Shown here piece by piece: positions 23,803-24,007 of a stretch of DNA of 24,007 nucleotides. Each line of letters starts with the position of its first letter. The first letter of the stretch is position 1. The DNA is taken from the IMG/VR virus record IMGVR_UViG_3300008050_004048, positions 1 through 24,007 of that record; one strand, given 5' to 3'. The DNA is from a virus. A program made the position numbers and the translations under genes. Below the pieces are notes generated by a model that saw only the letters and a program-made list of their open reading frames with translations, searched no databases and was not told the origin of the DNA.

Positions 23803-23853
23803 CTTTGGGGTTTATCACTATTTCACACACCGATACGCCTTTTAACCCCAAAG
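23803..23853. promoter_or_regulatory. 10-bp inverted repeat over the SAP gene promoter (possible operator)
   Basis: CTTTGGGGTT (23803-23812) and AACCCCAAAG (23844-23853) are exact inverted copies 31 nt apart. The right arm overlaps the TTTTAA box (23840-23845, ending 22 nt before ATG 23868), so a bound repressor or activator would act on that promoter. An AAAGGAG also lies 11 nt before the ATG. Confidence 0.4.
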
Positions 23854-23867
23854 GAGTCAGCACAACC

Positions 23868-24007
23868 ATGACTGAACTCGCTGGTCTATCGAAAAAAGAA
23901 TTGGTCGCTCTGGCCGAAGAACATGAATTGTCCATCAAGGGGTCAAAGGCAGATTTGATTGGTCGCATCGAACGACACATCGCTTTGCCGGTCGAAGAAG
24001 TGGTCGA
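23868..24007 (+). CDS. SAP-domain protein, partial
   Basis: Only the first 46 residues are present; the frame is open to the window edge. LSKKELVALAEEHELSIKGS followed by KADLIGRIERHI is the helix-turn-helix pattern of the SAP/HeH DNA-binding motif: leucines at the spaced positions, a Gly in the turn, and a K-x-D-L-I second helix. Such modules occur at the termini of viral structural and DNA-handling proteins, so the main domain is unknown. It diverges from the HNH gene and has a TTTTAA box ending 22 nt before the ATG. Confidence 0.7.
   Translation, partial: MTELAGLSKKELVALAEEHELSIKGSKADLIGRIERHIALPVEEVV

Noticed and set aside
23798-23980. Minus-strand 60 aa frame opposite the SAP gene
   Set aside because: It is antisense to the SAP coding region and to the promoter repeat, with no start signal.
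1-24007. tRNA genes, rRNA, CRISPR arrays and IS elements
   Set aside because: No T-loop consensus with a matching acceptor stem, no regularly spaced repeats, no transposase and no terminal inverted repeats were seen by eye.

Overview
The window looks like a structural (tail) region of a tailed double-stranded DNA virus. The host is probably an archaeon. The virion genes are unambiguous as a set: a tail tube-like protein, a tail assembly chaperone pair joined by an apparent -1 frameshift, a tape measure protein, a distal-tail-type domain, a baseplate hub-like protein and several very large adhesin or fibre proteins. The archaeal assignment is an inference from expression signals. At least nine transcription units have a TATA-like box ending 22-23 nt before the start codon, which predicts leaderless mRNAs. 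T-tracts follow two units, and genes inside operons instead carry GGTGAT/AGGAG-type Shine-Dalgarno sites. A marine euryarchaeal host (Poseidoniales/Marine Group II) would fit the style of the proteins (PKD and LamG domains, moderate GC), but nothing here proves it.

Most genes are on the minus strand, so they read from right to left. At the right edge, a SAP-domain gene (partial, plus strand) diverges from an HNH endonuclease gene. The HNH gene overlaps a LamG-domain protein by ATGA. A two-gene plus-strand cassette (117 aa, plus a 63 aa protein with one membrane segment) then interrupts the order. To its left are a GT4 glycosyltransferase, a basic Cys/His protein coupled to it, and the tail module: tail tube, chaperone G and G-T, tape measure (764 aa), a 1742 aa protein (long ectodomain, LamG-like part, two PKD domains, C-terminal distal-tail/GpU-like domain), a 90 aa unknown, a 603 aa hub, a very small independent unit (97 codons or an ncRNA), and a 2318 aa fibre-like protein with a probable C-terminal beta-propeller.

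At the left edge are two single-gene units: a 138 aa protein with a possible papain-like Cys/His/Asp arrangement, and a P-loop kinase of the T4 polynucleotide kinase type that runs off the window and begins at position 467.

The most interesting regulatory feature is a conserved element, CCATTGAgATTCCGAAG, placed directly upstream of the TATA box in five separate units on both strands. A second group of units has TTAA/ATAA followed by CCC and lacks this element. This suggests two promoter classes under virus-specific control. The tail genes together build the tube, set its length, close the tip and display receptor-binding domains. The glycosyltransferase could modify these surface proteins or the host envelope.
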